This document shows, piece by piece, positions 18,839 to 27,116 of a stretch of 38,098 bases of DNA (positions within the stretch are counted from its first letter, which is position 1; each line of letters starts with the position of its first letter). This stretch comes from an uncultured Lachnospira sp. (lineage in GTDB: Bacteria; Bacillota; Clostridia; Lachnospirales; Lachnospiraceae). The position numbers were made by a program, and so were the translations under genes. Location of the stretch: assembly GCA_946186125.1 (NCBI GenBank), contig CAMHLZ010000035.1:1-38098 (forward strand), given 5' to 3'. Below the pieces are notes generated by a model. That model was not told the DNA's origin and did no database searches. It saw nothing but the letters and a program-made list of their open reading frames with translations.

Positions 18839-19482
18839 TATGCATACACCTCCTCAATTGCTGTTACAGCAGCTTTATCAATTACTACTGTATCGTATTT
18901 TAATATATCATAAACATTGATTGTCGTCTTAACTCCATCTTCATCTTTAAAGAAGTATGATGTCTTTACATTTGGAATATTCTTTGCTGAGCAAACAACG
19001 TTCTCATCTATATTATTCATAACAACTAATGCCTTTGAAGCGTTAAGCTTATTCAATGCATTTACCATTGATTTTGTCTTAATCTCATCTAGTTTGATAG
19101 AATCAACTACGATAAACTTATTCTCCTGAACTCTTGATGTAAGAGCTGACTTAAGAGCATTCTGTTTTTCTTTCTTATTCATCTTGAATGAATAATCTCT
19201 TGGCTTTGGAGCAAATACAACGCCGCCGCCTTTCCACTGTGGAGATCTTGTAGAACCCTGTCTTGCATGACCTGTTCCTTTCTGTCTCCATGGCTTTCTT
19301 CCGCCACCACTTACTTCTGAACGATTCTTTGCGCTCTGTGTTCCCTGACGGTTGTTAGCAAGCTGATTTACTACTGCCAAATGTACTAAATGTTCATTTA
19401 CTTCTACACCGAAGACTGCATCGTTAAGCTCGATATCGCCAACCTGACCGCCTTCCATATTGTAAACAGATACCTTTGCCAT
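18838..19482 (-). CDS. rplD: 50S ribosomal protein L4
   Basis: L4 (uL4), lining the exit tunnel; in E. coli it represses the S10 operon by acting on the S10 leader. The 214 residues contain the extended loop with [19 protein letters not shown]. Its presence third in this operon makes it the first candidate for control of the leader at 20649-20888. Confidence 0.98.
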   Translation of the reverse strand: MAKVSVYNMEGGQVGDIELNDAVFGVEVNEHLVHLAVVNQLANNRQGTQSAKNRSEVSGGGRKPWRQKGTGHARQGSTRSPQWKGGGVVFAPKPRDYSFKMNKKEKQNALKSALTSRVQENKFIVVDSIKLDEIKTKSMVNALNKLNASKALVVMNNIDENVVCSAKNIPNVKTSYFFKDEDGVKTTINVYDILKYDTVVIDKAAVTAIEEVYA

Positions 19483-19508
19483 CTGTGTGTTCCTCCTTCC
19501 TTAGAAAA

Positions 19509-20144
19509 CTAGTTAATTGCCTTAACAGTTTCCTTGATTGTTACTAAAGATTTCTTAGGTCCAGGTACTGCACCTTTTACTAAGATTAAATTATTTTCAA
19601 CATCTACTTTTACGATCTCAAGGTTCTGAATTGTGATTTGTTTTGCACCCATATGTCCAGGCATTTTCTTTCCTTTAAATACCTTACTTGGATCAGAACA
19701 AGCACCATTTGAACCTGCATGACGATGATACTTTGAACCATGAGCCATAGGTCCTCTTGACTGTCCATGTCTCTTGATTGCACCCTGGAATCCTTTTCCC
19801 TTTGCTATAGCAGTTGCATCAATCTTATCACCTGCTGCAAATACGTCTGCTTTGATCTCATCTTTTACATTGAATTCTTCTGCATTCTCAAGTCTGAACT
19901 CTCTTACATATCTCTTGTAAGATACTCCAGCCTTATCAAAATGTCCTTTAACCGGTTTTGAAACTAATTTTTCTCTCTTGTCTACAAAACCAACCTGAAC
20001 TGCACTGTATCCGTCGTTATCCATTGTCTTAACCTGTGTTACTACACATGGACCTGCCTGAAGTACAGTAACCGGTACTAATGCACCTTCTTCGTTGAAA
20101 ATCTGTGTCATTCCAACTTTTGTTGCTAAAATAGCCTTCTTCAT
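19509..20144 (-). CDS. rplC: 50S ribosomal protein L3
   Basis: L3 (uL3), an early assembly protein near the peptidyl transferase centre. The 211 residues start [20 protein letters not shown] and carry [24 protein letters not shown] and the [17 protein letters not shown] motif. AGGAGG precedes the ATG. It is separated from rpsJ by an unusually long 183-nt structured spacer. Confidence 0.98.
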   Translation of the reverse strand: MKKAILATKVGMTQIFNEEGALVPVTVLQAGPCVVTQVKTMDNDGYSAVQVGFVDKREKLVSKPVKGHFDKAGVSYKRYVREFRLENAEEFNVKDEIKADVFAAGDKIDATAIAKGKGFQGAIKRHGQSRGPMAHGSKYHRHAGSNGACSDPSKVFKGKKMPGHMGAKQITIQNLEIVKVDVENNLILVKGAVPGPKKSLVTIKETVKAIN

Positions 20145-20327
20145 TCCTATTACCTCCTGTTAAATCTACAGCGGTTCAAGGTTTTCACCCTGAACATCCT
20201 AGAACAGTCAAATATACGTGGAACACTAAATATTTTCATAAATGTTGATTCCCGGAATGTTATTCCATCAAAAGTGTTACTTCTATATCTTAACCTTCTG
20301 GATTATCTGATTAATATTGAAGATGAT
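20145..20327 (-). promoter_or_regulatory. structured spacer between rpsJ and rplC
   Basis: Three elements are visible on the minus strand. AACACT (20278-20273) pairs with AGTGTT (20227-20222). Inside it GGAAT-AAC-ATTCC (20266-20254) is a perfect small hairpin. Closer to rplC, GTTCAGGGT (20195-20187) and ACCTTGAAC (20182-20174) form a 9-bp stem capped by a GAAA tetraloop, 14 bases before the rplC AGGAGG. No T-run follows any of them. A regulatory or processing RNA element is likely; which protein binds it is unknown. Confidence 0.55.
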
Positions 20328-20648
20328 TTATTTGTTATTTTTCATCTTCACGTCGATATATACACCTGCCGGCATCTCTAATCTTGTAAGAGCGTCAACC
20401 GTCTTCTGTGATGGTGTAACGATATCGATAAGTCTCTTATGAGTTCTCTGCTCGAACTGCTCTCTTGAGTCTTTGTACTTGTGTACGGCTCTAAGAATTG
20501 TCACAACTTCCTTCTTTGTTGGAAGTGGTACAGGACCGCTAACCTTTGCTCCTGTCTTCTTTACAGTTTCGATGATTTTTCCAGCTGACTGATCAATAAG
20601 TTTGTGATCATATGCCTTCAATGTGATTCTCATTACTTGACTTGCCAT
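20328..20648 (-). CDS. rpsJ: 30S ribosomal protein S10
   Basis: S10 (uS10, NusE) of the 30S head, also a transcription antitermination factor. The 106 residues contain [40 protein letters not shown] and [19 protein letters not shown]. It is the first gene of the operon. Its AGGAGG is 11 bases from the ATG, longer than its neighbours, with a run of seven T in between. Confidence 0.98.
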   Translation of the reverse strand: MASQVMRITLKAYDHKLIDQSAGKIIETVKKTGAKVSGPVPLPTKKEVVTILRAVHKYKDSREQFEQRTHKRLIDIVTPSQKTVDALTRLEMPAGVYIDVKMKNNK

Positions 20649-20888
20649 AAAAAAAGTCGCCTCCTTTTCGTACTTTTGAAATTCAGTACGACAAGCGGTG
20701 ACTGTACACTCTTCCGTGCGTGTCGTGATTGTTCATCACATTATATCGCACGTTGTTTCCATTTATTAATGGACGATTCTTATTGGTACAGTGACTTGTC
20801 GCCAGTTTCATAACTTGACATTCGCTCCACGGAAAACCTGCAAATTCTTGCAGCAACCTCACGCTTCGACGCTATCAATGTCACAGCA
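20649..20888 (-). promoter_or_regulatory. long structured leader of the S10 operon
   Basis: About 240 nt of untranslated RNA precede rpsJ. On the minus strand CGACAAG-TC-ACTGTAC (20801-20786) pairs with GTACAGT-CACCG-CTTGTCG (20707-20689), two 7-bp helices. They enclose CCATT/AATGG (20772-20759) and CGTGCG/CGCACG (20752-20747 with 20720-20715), the latter capped by GTGAT/ATCAC with loop GAACA: a three-way junction. Upstream is CTGCAA-GAAT-TTGCAG (20853-20838). A CGTACT/AGTACG hairpin (20690-20669) overlaps the end of the long helix by two bases, ends just before the AGGAGG, and is followed by T7. S10-operon leaders bound by r-proteins are known; this assignment is by position and fold only. 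Confidence 0.7.
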
Positions 20889-20894
20889 TTGATT

Positions 20895-20923
20895 AGTATA
20901 ACCGAAAAATCCATATATTGCAA
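20895..20923 (-). promoter_or_regulatory. sigma-A promoter of the S10 operon
   Basis: On the minus strand TTGCAA (20923-20918) and TATACT (20900-20895) are 17 bp apart. Start expected near 20888. A perfect 7-bp inverted repeat (ATCAATG/CATTGAT, 20893-20874) straddles that start, so only part of it would be transcribed. Confidence 0.8.
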
Positions 20924-20947
20924 GTGTTTTTTTTTAATTTATTAAAT

Positions 20948-20976
20948 TTGCATTTTCTTTCTTATTATAGTATACT
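20948..20976 (+). promoter_or_regulatory. divergent sigma-A promoter of the methyltransferase
   Basis: TTGCAT (20948-20953), 17 bp, TATACT (20971-20976) on the plus strand. The -35 hexamers of this and the S10 promoter are only 24 bp apart, with a T-run of about ten (20926-20935) between them. Confidence 0.75.
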
Positions 20977-21009
20977 TTAGCCATTAAGTTAGTAAAGGAA
21001 TTTTGAATT

Positions 21010-21873
21010 ATGTGGATTGCAGAAAATTGGAAGGATTATGAAGTAATTGACTGCTCCGGCGGTGAAAAGCTTGAGCGATGGGGTAAATATATATTGGTGC
21101 GACCTGATCCTCAGGTTATTTGGAACACTCAAAAAAAACAACCGGGCTGGAAAAGAATGAATGCCCATTATCATAGAAGCAAAAAAGGCGGTGGTGAATG
21201 GGAATTTTTCGATTTACCTGAACAATGGCAGATTCATTATAATAATCTTACATTCAATCTTAAGCCTTTTAGTTTTAAACATACTGGTCTTTTTCCTGAA
21301 CAGGCTGTTAACTGGGACTGGTTCTCAGAGAAGATAAAAAATGCCGGTCGACCTGTTAAGGTATTAAATCTTTTCGCTTACACCGGTGGTGCTACTCTTG
21401 CCGCTGCTGCTGCAGGCGCACATGTAACACATGTAGATGCTTCAAAAGGTATGGTGCAATGGGCAAAGGAAAATTCAGCTTCTTCAGGCTTAAGTGACCG
21501 TCCTATAAGGTGGCTTGTGGATGATTGTGTGAAGTTTGTGGAACGTGAAATCCGAAGAGGTAATCACTATGACGGAATCATCATGGATCCTCCTTCTTAT
21601 GGTAGAGGTCCAAAAGGTGAAATATGGAAGATAGAAGATTCTATTTATGATTTTATCAAATTATGCTCCCAGATACTTTGTGATGAACCATTGTTTTTTC
21701 TGATTAATTCATACACAACAGGACTTGCTCCTGCTGTACTTACTTATATGTTAGAGACTGAAATTAATTCTAAGCACAAAGGGATTGTCATCTCTGATGA
21801 GATTGGTCTTCCCGTATCATCTAACGGACTTGTTCTCCCTTGCGGTGCAAGTGGAAGATGGTGTGCTAAATAA
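21010..21873 (+). CDS. class I SAM-dependent methyltransferase, RlmI/RlmK-like
   Basis: The 287-residue protein matches the catalytic part of COG1092-type 23S rRNA cytosine methyltransferases. It has the lead-in LFPEQAVNWDW, SAM-binding motif I LNLFAYTGGATLAAAAAGA near residue 118, the acidic residue in HVDASKG, and the catalytic-type motif DPPSYGRGPKG near residue 193. Unlike RlmI (about 396 residues) it lacks an N-terminal PUA domain. The substrate is therefore inferred, not shown. It is the only plus-strand gene, with its own promoter and terminator, and AAAGGA lies before its ATG. Confidence 0.9.
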   Translation: MWIAENWKDYEVIDCSGGEKLERWGKYILVRPDPQVIWNTQKKQPGWKRMNAHYHRSKKGGGEWEFFDLPEQWQIHYNNLTFNLKPFSFKHTGLFPEQAVNWDWFSEKIKNAGRPVKVLNLFAYTGGATLAAAAAGAHVTHVDASKGMVQWAKENSASSGLSDRPIRWLVDDCVKFVEREIRRGNHYDGIIMDPPSYGRGPKGEIWKIEDSIYDFIKLCSQILCDEPLFFLINSYTTGLAPAVLTYMLETEINSKHKGIVISDEIGLPVSSNGLVLPCGASGRWCAK

Positions 21874-21884
21874 ATGTTTATTTT

Positions 21885-21918
21885 AGTCCGTACCTGCATG
21901 TGTGGGTACGGGCTTTTT
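21885..21918 (+). terminator. intrinsic terminator of the methyltransferase
   Basis: AGTCCGTACC (21885-21894) pairs with GGTACGGGCT (21905-21914) through one T-G wobble around a 10-base loop, followed by TTTTT. It lies 12 bases after the stop codon. Confidence 0.88.
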
Positions 21919-22187
21919 GTAGCTTTCTCACCTGTTTGGAGCTTTTAAACTCATTTTTATAATTCCACTGTAGCCTTCTCCAGATAATTACGTACCAAAT
22001 TGTGTTTCCTCAAGATTGGGTGTTAAGCTAAAGACTTCTCGTGAAATTTTTGCAAATTAGACACAATTTTTCATATCTCAGTCATCGTCCAACCGGTTAT
22101 AAAACCATCCTATGCATTTTCCACGAAGTTATACTTCTGATTTTTTTCACAAGTATCATCATTTATAAAAATCCTCATGTGTTACCA
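21919..22187 (-). other. gene-free stretch downstream of dus
   Basis: Between the methyltransferase terminator and the dus stop codon I see no convincing gene, promoter or strong terminator. One small hairpin (GAAGT-ATA-ACTTC near 22125) is present on the minus strand but lacks a T-run. Short open frames exist on both strands without a good start or homology that I recognise. The stretch could be decayed sequence. Confidence 0.4.
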
Positions 22188-23111
22188 TCACAAAGGCAAC
22201 AAAGCTATTACCCTTTCGTATTCCACAAAATTCTTTACTTTTTTCATTTTTTTCCACAGGCGTTCACCATCTTTCAACTCCATACACCTGTAAAGCCATA
22301 ACTCCTTCAACTTAAATAACACGTTCTTTTCATCTTTCATAACTTCATAATAATCACGGCGTAATCTTTCCATAAACTTATATGTTTCTTCTATATTATA
22401 TGAATTCTTATTATGTTTAATCATAACTGCAAGTCCCGGATTTTTTAGAATTCCTCTCCCAATCATAATAGCATTTAAATCAGGAAATTCTTCACAGATT
22501 CGGTAAAAATCTTCCGGAGTATTTACGTCCCCATTATATACAACAGAATTTTTACTTGATAGAACTGCCTTCGAAAAAAATTCCATATTAGGTTTGTTAT
22601 TATAAAAATCCTGTCGTATTCTTGGATGAATGATCAGTTCATATAGTGGATATTTATTATAAATTTCCAGCAATTGGTAAAATTCATCCGGATGTTCTAC
22701 ACCGATTCTTGTTTTTATAGAAATCTTTGAATTTGATTTTTCAAATATTTCATATAAGAAGCAATCAAGTTCCTGAGGATAAGCTAAAAATCCGGCTCCT
22801 TTTTTCTTCGTAACAACCGTAGCCGACGGACATCCAAGATTCAAATTGACTTCATCATATCCCAAATCAATAAGTTCCTTCTGGCAGCCCGTAAAGTACG
22901 CGGAATTATTTGTCATTATCTGCGGAACCAACGGTATGCCAATATTATTTTCGGGCAACACATCCTTTTTCTCCTTGCGGTTTAAAAATGCATTTTGATT
23001 CGGTGTCACAAAAGGCGCATAGAATTTATCTATAGAATCAAAAATATCATGATATGCATTTCTGAAAACATACCCCGTTACACTTTCTAATGGTGCAAGA
23101 TAAATCTTCAT
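22188..23111 (-). CDS. tRNA-dihydrouridine synthase family protein
   Basis: Flavin enzyme reducing uridine to dihydrouridine in the tRNA D-loop. The 307-residue protein begins MKIYLAPLESVTGYVFRNAY. It has the catalytic cysteine (C94) in NLNLGCPSATV, then KTRIG, IHPR, NGDVN and the FMN phosphate site MIGRGIL. It follows the second ABC permease by 2 bp, with GGAG upstream, so it is probably co-transcribed with the exporter although unrelated in role. Which Dus subtype cannot be decided. Confidence 0.93.
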   Translation of the reverse strand: MKIYLAPLESVTGYVFRNAYHDIFDSIDKFYAPFVTPNQNAFLNRKEKKDVLPENNIGIPLVPQIMTNNSAYFTGCQKELIDLGYDEVNLNLGCPSATVVTKKKGAGFLAYPQELDCFLYEIFEKSNSKISIKTRIGVEHPDEFYQLLEIYNKYPLYELIIHPRIRQDFYNNKPNMEFFSKAVLSSKNSVVYNGDVNTPEDFYRICEEFPDLNAIMIGRGILKNPGLAVMIKHNKNSYNIEETYKFMERLRRDYYEVMKDEKNVLFKLKELWLYRCMELKDGERLWKKMKKVKNFVEYERVIALLPL

Positions 23112-23113
23112 TA

Positions 23114-24268
23114 CTATTCTCCATTCTGTATTTTTTTAACAATCAGAAGTGTTACTATAAATAGCACAGCAGCATACAGAAGCTCCACACCCATATATTT
23201 CGCAATATTCAAAGTCTGTGCATGACTTATAACACTTTTTCCTGCAATCATATCGTTAACTTTCGTATACCAATATACCGGGAACACCTTTGCAAACTGC
23301 CTCATGCCTTTTCCAAACATATTTAACGGTACAAATATTCCTCCCAAAAATGACATGCCGAGAGAAATAACATTTGTAACAGGTCCTATCACCGAACTCT
23401 TTTTTATAAGATTTCCACATAAATACACGATTGAAAATGATATAAAAGTAAGGCACAGTGAATTAATGCCATAATATATCCGCTCATTTACAAATAATTC
23501 ATCTGCAAACATAATATTTCCAATTATATTTAAAATCAGCCATATTATCAGGCATACTACCACGGACGCACAGGTATATTCAATGTTTTTCTTAATGAAA
23601 CGGGTGGAGGAACTGTTAATTCTCTTAACCATCTCTTTCTGATTTATAATCACAAGCACCGGACCTACGGACTGCAATACAAGTGCTACCATAATATAAG
23701 CCATCAAATGATAGAATATATGGCTGATACGGACATTGCCCGAATTATCTTTATTAAGCATACTAACTTCTACTTTTTTTGAAATTGTCTCAGAGGTTTT
23801 TTCAAAGCACAAATTCTTATCATATCCGGCCTTTTTATAAATCATAAATGTGCCTATATAATCCTGAACCATCATATCCATGTAGTATCCATACGAAGAT
23901 GCCTTCACTTTATAATTCTCAAGCTTAACCTTTTTTCCTGACAAAATATCATCTTCATAATTCTCAGGAATTACGAGCACATAATAAACGTTACGATAAA
24001 AAAGTTCATTTCTTATAACTTTGATATCATCTTCAATCTCACACAGTTTATTATCTGTTTTAAGATAATCGACAATAGCTTCACTTAAATCACTATTGTC
24101 ACGGTCTATTACCGCAAATGAAATATCAACCTTATTGTATTCTTTCTTTTGCTCGTCAGCATTTTGTCCGGTCATGACAAGCATCATCGCAACCATTATT
24201 CCGGAATATATCAATATTCCTGTTTTATTTTTCTTTATTATCTTCCAAAATAATTTTATAGTATTCAT
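23114..24268 (-). CDS. ABC-2 type transporter permease
   Basis: A 384-residue membrane subunit with an N-terminal segment (ILIYSGIMVAMMLVM near residue 20), a large extracytoplasmic domain of roughly 160 residues, and five or more hydrophobic segments from about residue 185. This is the architecture of ABC2_membrane_3 exporters (NatB-like). It overlaps the preceding permease by one base, so the two probably form a heterodimer served by the ATPase at 25521-26465. The substrate is unknown. Confidence 0.88.
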   Translation of the reverse strand: MNTIKLFWKIIKKNKTGILIYSGIMVAMMLVMTGQNADEQKKEYNKVDISFAVIDRDNSDLSEAIVDYLKTDNKLCEIEDDIKVIRNELFYRNVYYVLVIPENYEDDILSGKKVKLENYKVKASSYGYYMDMMVQDYIGTFMIYKKAGYDKNLCFEKTSETISKKVEVSMLNKDNSGNVRISHIFYHLMAYIMVALVLQSVGPVLVIINQKEMVKRINSSSTRFIKKNIEYTCASVVVCLIIWLILNIIGNIMFADELFVNERIYYGINSLCLTFISFSIVYLCGNLIKKSSVIGPVTNVISLGMSFLGGIFVPLNMFGKGMRQFAKVFPVYWYTKVNDMIAGKSVISHAQTLNIAKYMGVELLYAAVLFIVTLLIVKKIQNGE

Positions 24269-25407
24269 TAATCCACCTCCGTTCTGCCTGATTTCAAAGC
24301 CAAAACAGAAACCACACTAAACAAGGCAACCATTACAACCATTATTAAAACGCTTCTTATGTACATTTGAATATCATCAAATACACAAAGCGAATAAAAT
24401 CCGTCAGATATAACTGACGCAGGATTTATTCTGTTAATGACAGGTATATTTTTCTCTATAACGAATTTCATGTTACCATACATGAGTCCGCTTAAAAAAC
24501 TCATACAAAGAGAAGTTACCATTCCAATATTATCTTTCAAATTTGAATTTCCGCGAATTACCAGTCCTATCATATATCCATACGAAATACCTACCAGACT
24601 CGATAATGCACAACACAATATAAGCAAAACATAATGACTTCCAAAATCAATTCCCAATATCAGGTTCAGATATATAAAAACAATTAGATTTATAGTCATC
24701 TGTATGGTTAATGCTGCAAGAAAATCTGATACGACTATCAACCATTTTTTTGTAGGTGACACATTTCGTCTTATAGCCACATCGACGTCCCTTATGCTCA
24801 TTTCTTTTGTATTAAGTATTCCATAGCTGCATCCAAACATGCTCACCATGGCAAATAATGCAAAATAATACTGTACATAGACATCCATATTTCCAGGAGT
24901 CGCATTTTTTTCTTTCATTAACGTTTCGTTTGTGCTATCAAATATTCCCTTCATTAGCTCAACTGCTTTTTTAGGAGAATCGATAGAAACACTTATTATA
25001 ATATGTTCATATTTCAAATATTCATTTATAAATGCTTCCAGAACTGTTTGATCTATTCCGGTCTCATTTACCTTCAAAGTTATTTCGTCGCTAACATATA
25101 TAATTCCCTTAATTTTGTTTTTCTTTAACAATTCAATCGCTTCTTTTTCGTCTTTGGTTTTTATATTAAGCATTCCGTCATCACCTGAACAGCCACTGAT
25201 AAACAGGTCAAACGCTTCCTGATATACATATTCACCGTTGCTGACATATCCAACATCAACTCTTTCAAGAGACTCTGTTTTTTCGGTAATATTTGAAAAT
25301 GCAAGCCAGAAAAATGTTCCCAGTATAATAGGAAATATCAATTGCCAGAAGAATAACGATTTGTCCAAAAACAGTCTTTTAACTCTATACTTATATAAGT
25401 TCCACAT
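24268..25407 (-). CDS. ABC-2 type transporter permease
   Basis: Partner permease with the same layout: N-terminal segment SLFFWQLIFPIILGTFFWLAF (residues 17-37 of the chosen start), extracytoplasmic domain, then a C-terminal block of membrane helices. The open frame extends to a GTG at 25521, but those 38 extra codons are the interspersed repeat at 25414-25519. The ATG at 25407 lies after GGAATGGAGGTTAGT and gives MWNLYKYRVKRLFLDK, 379 residues. The ATPase gene ends at 25521, so the repeat splits what was probably a tightly packed operon. Confidence 0.88.
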   Translation of the reverse strand: MWNLYKYRVKRLFLDKSLFFWQLIFPIILGTFFWLAFSNITEKTESLERVDVGYVSNGEYVYQEAFDLFISGCSGDDGMLNIKTKDEKEAIELLKKNKIKGIIYVSDEITLKVNETGIDQTVLEAFINEYLKYEHIIISVSIDSPKKAVELMKGIFDSTNETLMKEKNATPGNMDVYVQYYFALFAMVSMFGCSYGILNTKEMSIRDVDVAIRRNVSPTKKWLIVVSDFLAALTIQMTINLIVFIYLNLILGIDFGSHYVLLILCCALSSLVGISYGYMIGLVIRGNSNLKDNIGMVTSLCMSFLSGLMYGNMKFVIEKNIPVINRINPASVISDGFYSLCVFDDIQMYIRSVLIMVVMVALFSVVSVLALKSGRTEVD

Positions 25408-25413
25408 ACTAAC

Positions 25414-25519
25414 CTCCATTCCACAGACGCCTGCGTCGAAAGAATCGCAATGCGATGTTAGCAATTTGCGGCGCCTGCGGCACAAATAACCGTGTAAAAA
25501 ATCAGTTATGATTTTTCGC
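25414..25519 (-). repeat. interspersed multi-hairpin repeat, copy A
   Basis: On the minus strand this copy contains AAAAATC/GATTTTT, ATTTGTG/CGCAAAT, ATCGC-ATT-GCGAT and GACGC-AG-GCGTC stem-loops in order, ending at GGAATGGAGG, which is the SD of the permease. It aligns with copy B at 34997-35130, with stems kept while loops differ. Near-identical 9-mers GAGATTAGT and GAGGTTAGT flank it, resembling a target-site duplication. Confidence 0.8.
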
Positions 25520-25520
25520 A

Positions 25521-26465
25521 CTAATCTCTAAGTTCTTTTCCCGTAATCTCTAAGAATACATCATTTAATGTCGGAAGCTCCGAATAAACTCTTCCAAAAT
25601 CAATGCCATTTTCTTTTAAAAACTCTAACAGATTAACAAGATTACGCTGTCCCCTTGTGTATTTTACTATCAGATGTCCATTATTGTAATTTGCAACATA
25701 TACATGTTTCAGGCCCTGTACAGATTTTAAGGCATCTTCATTTAACGCCGGCACTTCAACCGTGATGGATTCTCCGGTCTTTATCATGTTTTTCAGTTCT
25801 TCTTTTGTACCGCTTGCAACATTCTTTCCTGAATCCATAATTGCAATCCGGGTACATATCTGCTCTACCTCTTCCATGTAATGGGATGTATATACTACTG
25901 TTGCTCCTTCTTTGTTTAACCGTTCGATTCCCTCCAATATGCTGTTTCTGCTTTGCGGGTCAACGGCAACTGTCGGCTCATCCATAAATATAAGTTTAGG
26001 TTTATGTGCTATTCCGCACGCAATGTTAAGTCTTCTTAAGAGTCCTCCGGATAATTTTCCCGGTACGAATTTTACGAAGTTTTCCAATCCTACAAATTCT
26101 ATGGCTTCTTTCACATATTGTTCTCTTTTTGCTTTATCCTTTATATACAGTCCGCAGAAATAATCGATGTTTTCATATACCGTTAATTCGTCAAAAACAG
26201 CTACATTCTGTGGAACTACTCCGATATTTTGTTTTAAATGATAACTCGACGGGGTCATCTTTTCTCCAAATACCTCTATATCTCCCACATCATATTTTAA
26301 AAGCCCCAGTATACAACTGATTGTCGTTGATTTTCCTGAACCGTTCGGTCCTAAAAGGCCAAACACCTCTCCCTCTTTGATTTCCAGATTTAGTCCGTCA
26401 AGAGCTGTTAATTCTTTATACTTTTTTACAAGTCCATCTACTTTTACCACTAATGATTCACTCAT
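25521..26465 (-). CDS. ABC transporter ATP-binding protein
   Basis: A 314-residue ATPase of the DrrA/CcmA/NatA type: Walker A GPNGSGKST (residues 39-47), Q-loop VVPQNVAVFDELTVYEN, signature KLSGGLLRR, Walker B LIFMDEPTVAVDP and switch histidine in YTSHYMEEVE. The C-terminal 90 residues form the small domain seen in drug and Na+ exporters. It is the first gene of the exporter-dus operon. Its SD is GGGAAAGGGAAAGAT; no convincing promoter is visible in the 62-bp gap. Confidence 0.93.
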   Translation of the reverse strand: MSESLVVKVDGLVKKYKELTALDGLNLEIKEGEVFGLLGPNGSGKSTTISCILGLLKYDVGDIEVFGEKMTPSSYHLKQNIGVVPQNVAVFDELTVYENIDYFCGLYIKDKAKREQYVKEAIEFVGLENFVKFVPGKLSGGLLRRLNIACGIAHKPKLIFMDEPTVAVDPQSRNSILEGIERLNKEGATVVYTSHYMEEVEQICTRIAIMDSGKNVASGTKEELKNMIKTGESITVEVPALNEDALKSVQGLKHVYVANYNNGHLIVKYTRGQRNLVNLLEFLKENGIDFGRVYSELPTLNDVFLEITGKELRD

Positions 26466-26491
26466 ATCTTTCCCTTTCCCATTTACAAGAC

Positions 26492-26518
26492 AAAAAGGAT
26501 GTAACCGCCGTCACATCC
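26492..26518 (-). terminator. intrinsic terminator after the coiled-coil gene
   Basis: On the minus strand GGATGTGAC pairs with GTTACATCC (one G-T) around a GGCG loop, followed by TTTTT. It lies 9 bases after the stop codon of the coiled-coil gene. Confidence 0.88.
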
Positions 26519-26527
26519 CTTAATACC

Positions 26528-27091
26528 CTATTTCATGCCTGTAATTTCTCTTACCTTATTCTCATCTACCAATAATTTTGCTGCAATTTTGTCATTATCA
26601 AATCCAAGGACTTTTAATTTCAGCACATCAACCTGGATATTTAACTCATTTACAACATTCTCATGCTGTCTAATCTCTCTATTGAGTTTTTGCATATCAA
26701 AATCCTGCTGTCTTATTACTTCTGTCTGCTTTTCTATAGTTCTGCGCTGAGAATCAATTGTTCTCCTTTGCACATCTATAGTCTTCATATTCTCTTCAAA
26801 TGCTGCATTTGCATTTTCATCCATTTTGGAATTATCGTCTATCATATTTCCCTGAGACTCTATAACTTCCTGCTGCTTCAAAATAACCTCAGACTGTTTT
26901 CTCAACTGTCTCTGCATTTTTTCAAGAATCGCCGTCTGTTTTAAAATCGCTTCATTCTGTTTTTCTATCGCCTTTTGTTGTGTTTCAATAGCCTCATTTT
27001 GCGATTCTATTACCGCTCTCTGACTCATTATAGCCTGATTCTGCTCCTCTAACAGAGTATTTATCCTGTTCTTTTCCATACCATTCAACAT
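26528..27091 (-). CDS. heptad-repeat coiled-coil protein
   Basis: A 187-residue protein of unknown function, almost wholly coiled coil. Residues about 16-75 repeat every seven residues in the form xxAIxxQ (NQAIMSQ, RAVIESQ, NEAIETQ, QKAIEKQ, NEAILKQ). A second block around residues 100-130 has QRRTIDS and QRRTIEK. The last 25 residues (GFDNDKIAAKLLVDENKVREI) look like a helix-turn-helix tail as seen at the end of some Rpn/transposase-like proteins. No signal peptide, so cytoplasmic. GGAGG lies 13 bases before ATG 27091; ATG 27079 is an alternative. Probably transcribed with the upstream TagD-like gene. Confidence 0.8.
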   Translation of the reverse strand: MLNGMEKNRINTLLEEQNQAIMSQRAVIESQNEAIETQQKAIEKQNEAILKQTAILEKMQRQLRKQSEVILKQQEVIESQGNMIDDNSKMDENANAAFEENMKTIDVQRRTIDSQRRTIEKQTEVIRQQDFDMQKLNREIRQHENVVNELNIQVDVLKLKVLGFDNDKIAAKLLVDENKVREITGMK

Positions 27092-27116
27092 ATCTTATGT
27101 ATATCCTCCATCCTCG

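Noticed and set aside
22041-22301. 86-codon plus-strand open frame downstream of the methyltransferase
   Set aside because: Overlaps the 3' end of dus antisense, lacks an SD and has no recognisable motif.
25408-25521. 38-codon N-terminal extension of the ABC permease
   Set aside because: The extra codons are the interspersed repeat; the Arg/Cys-rich peptide does not fit a permease and the ATG at 25407 has the SD.
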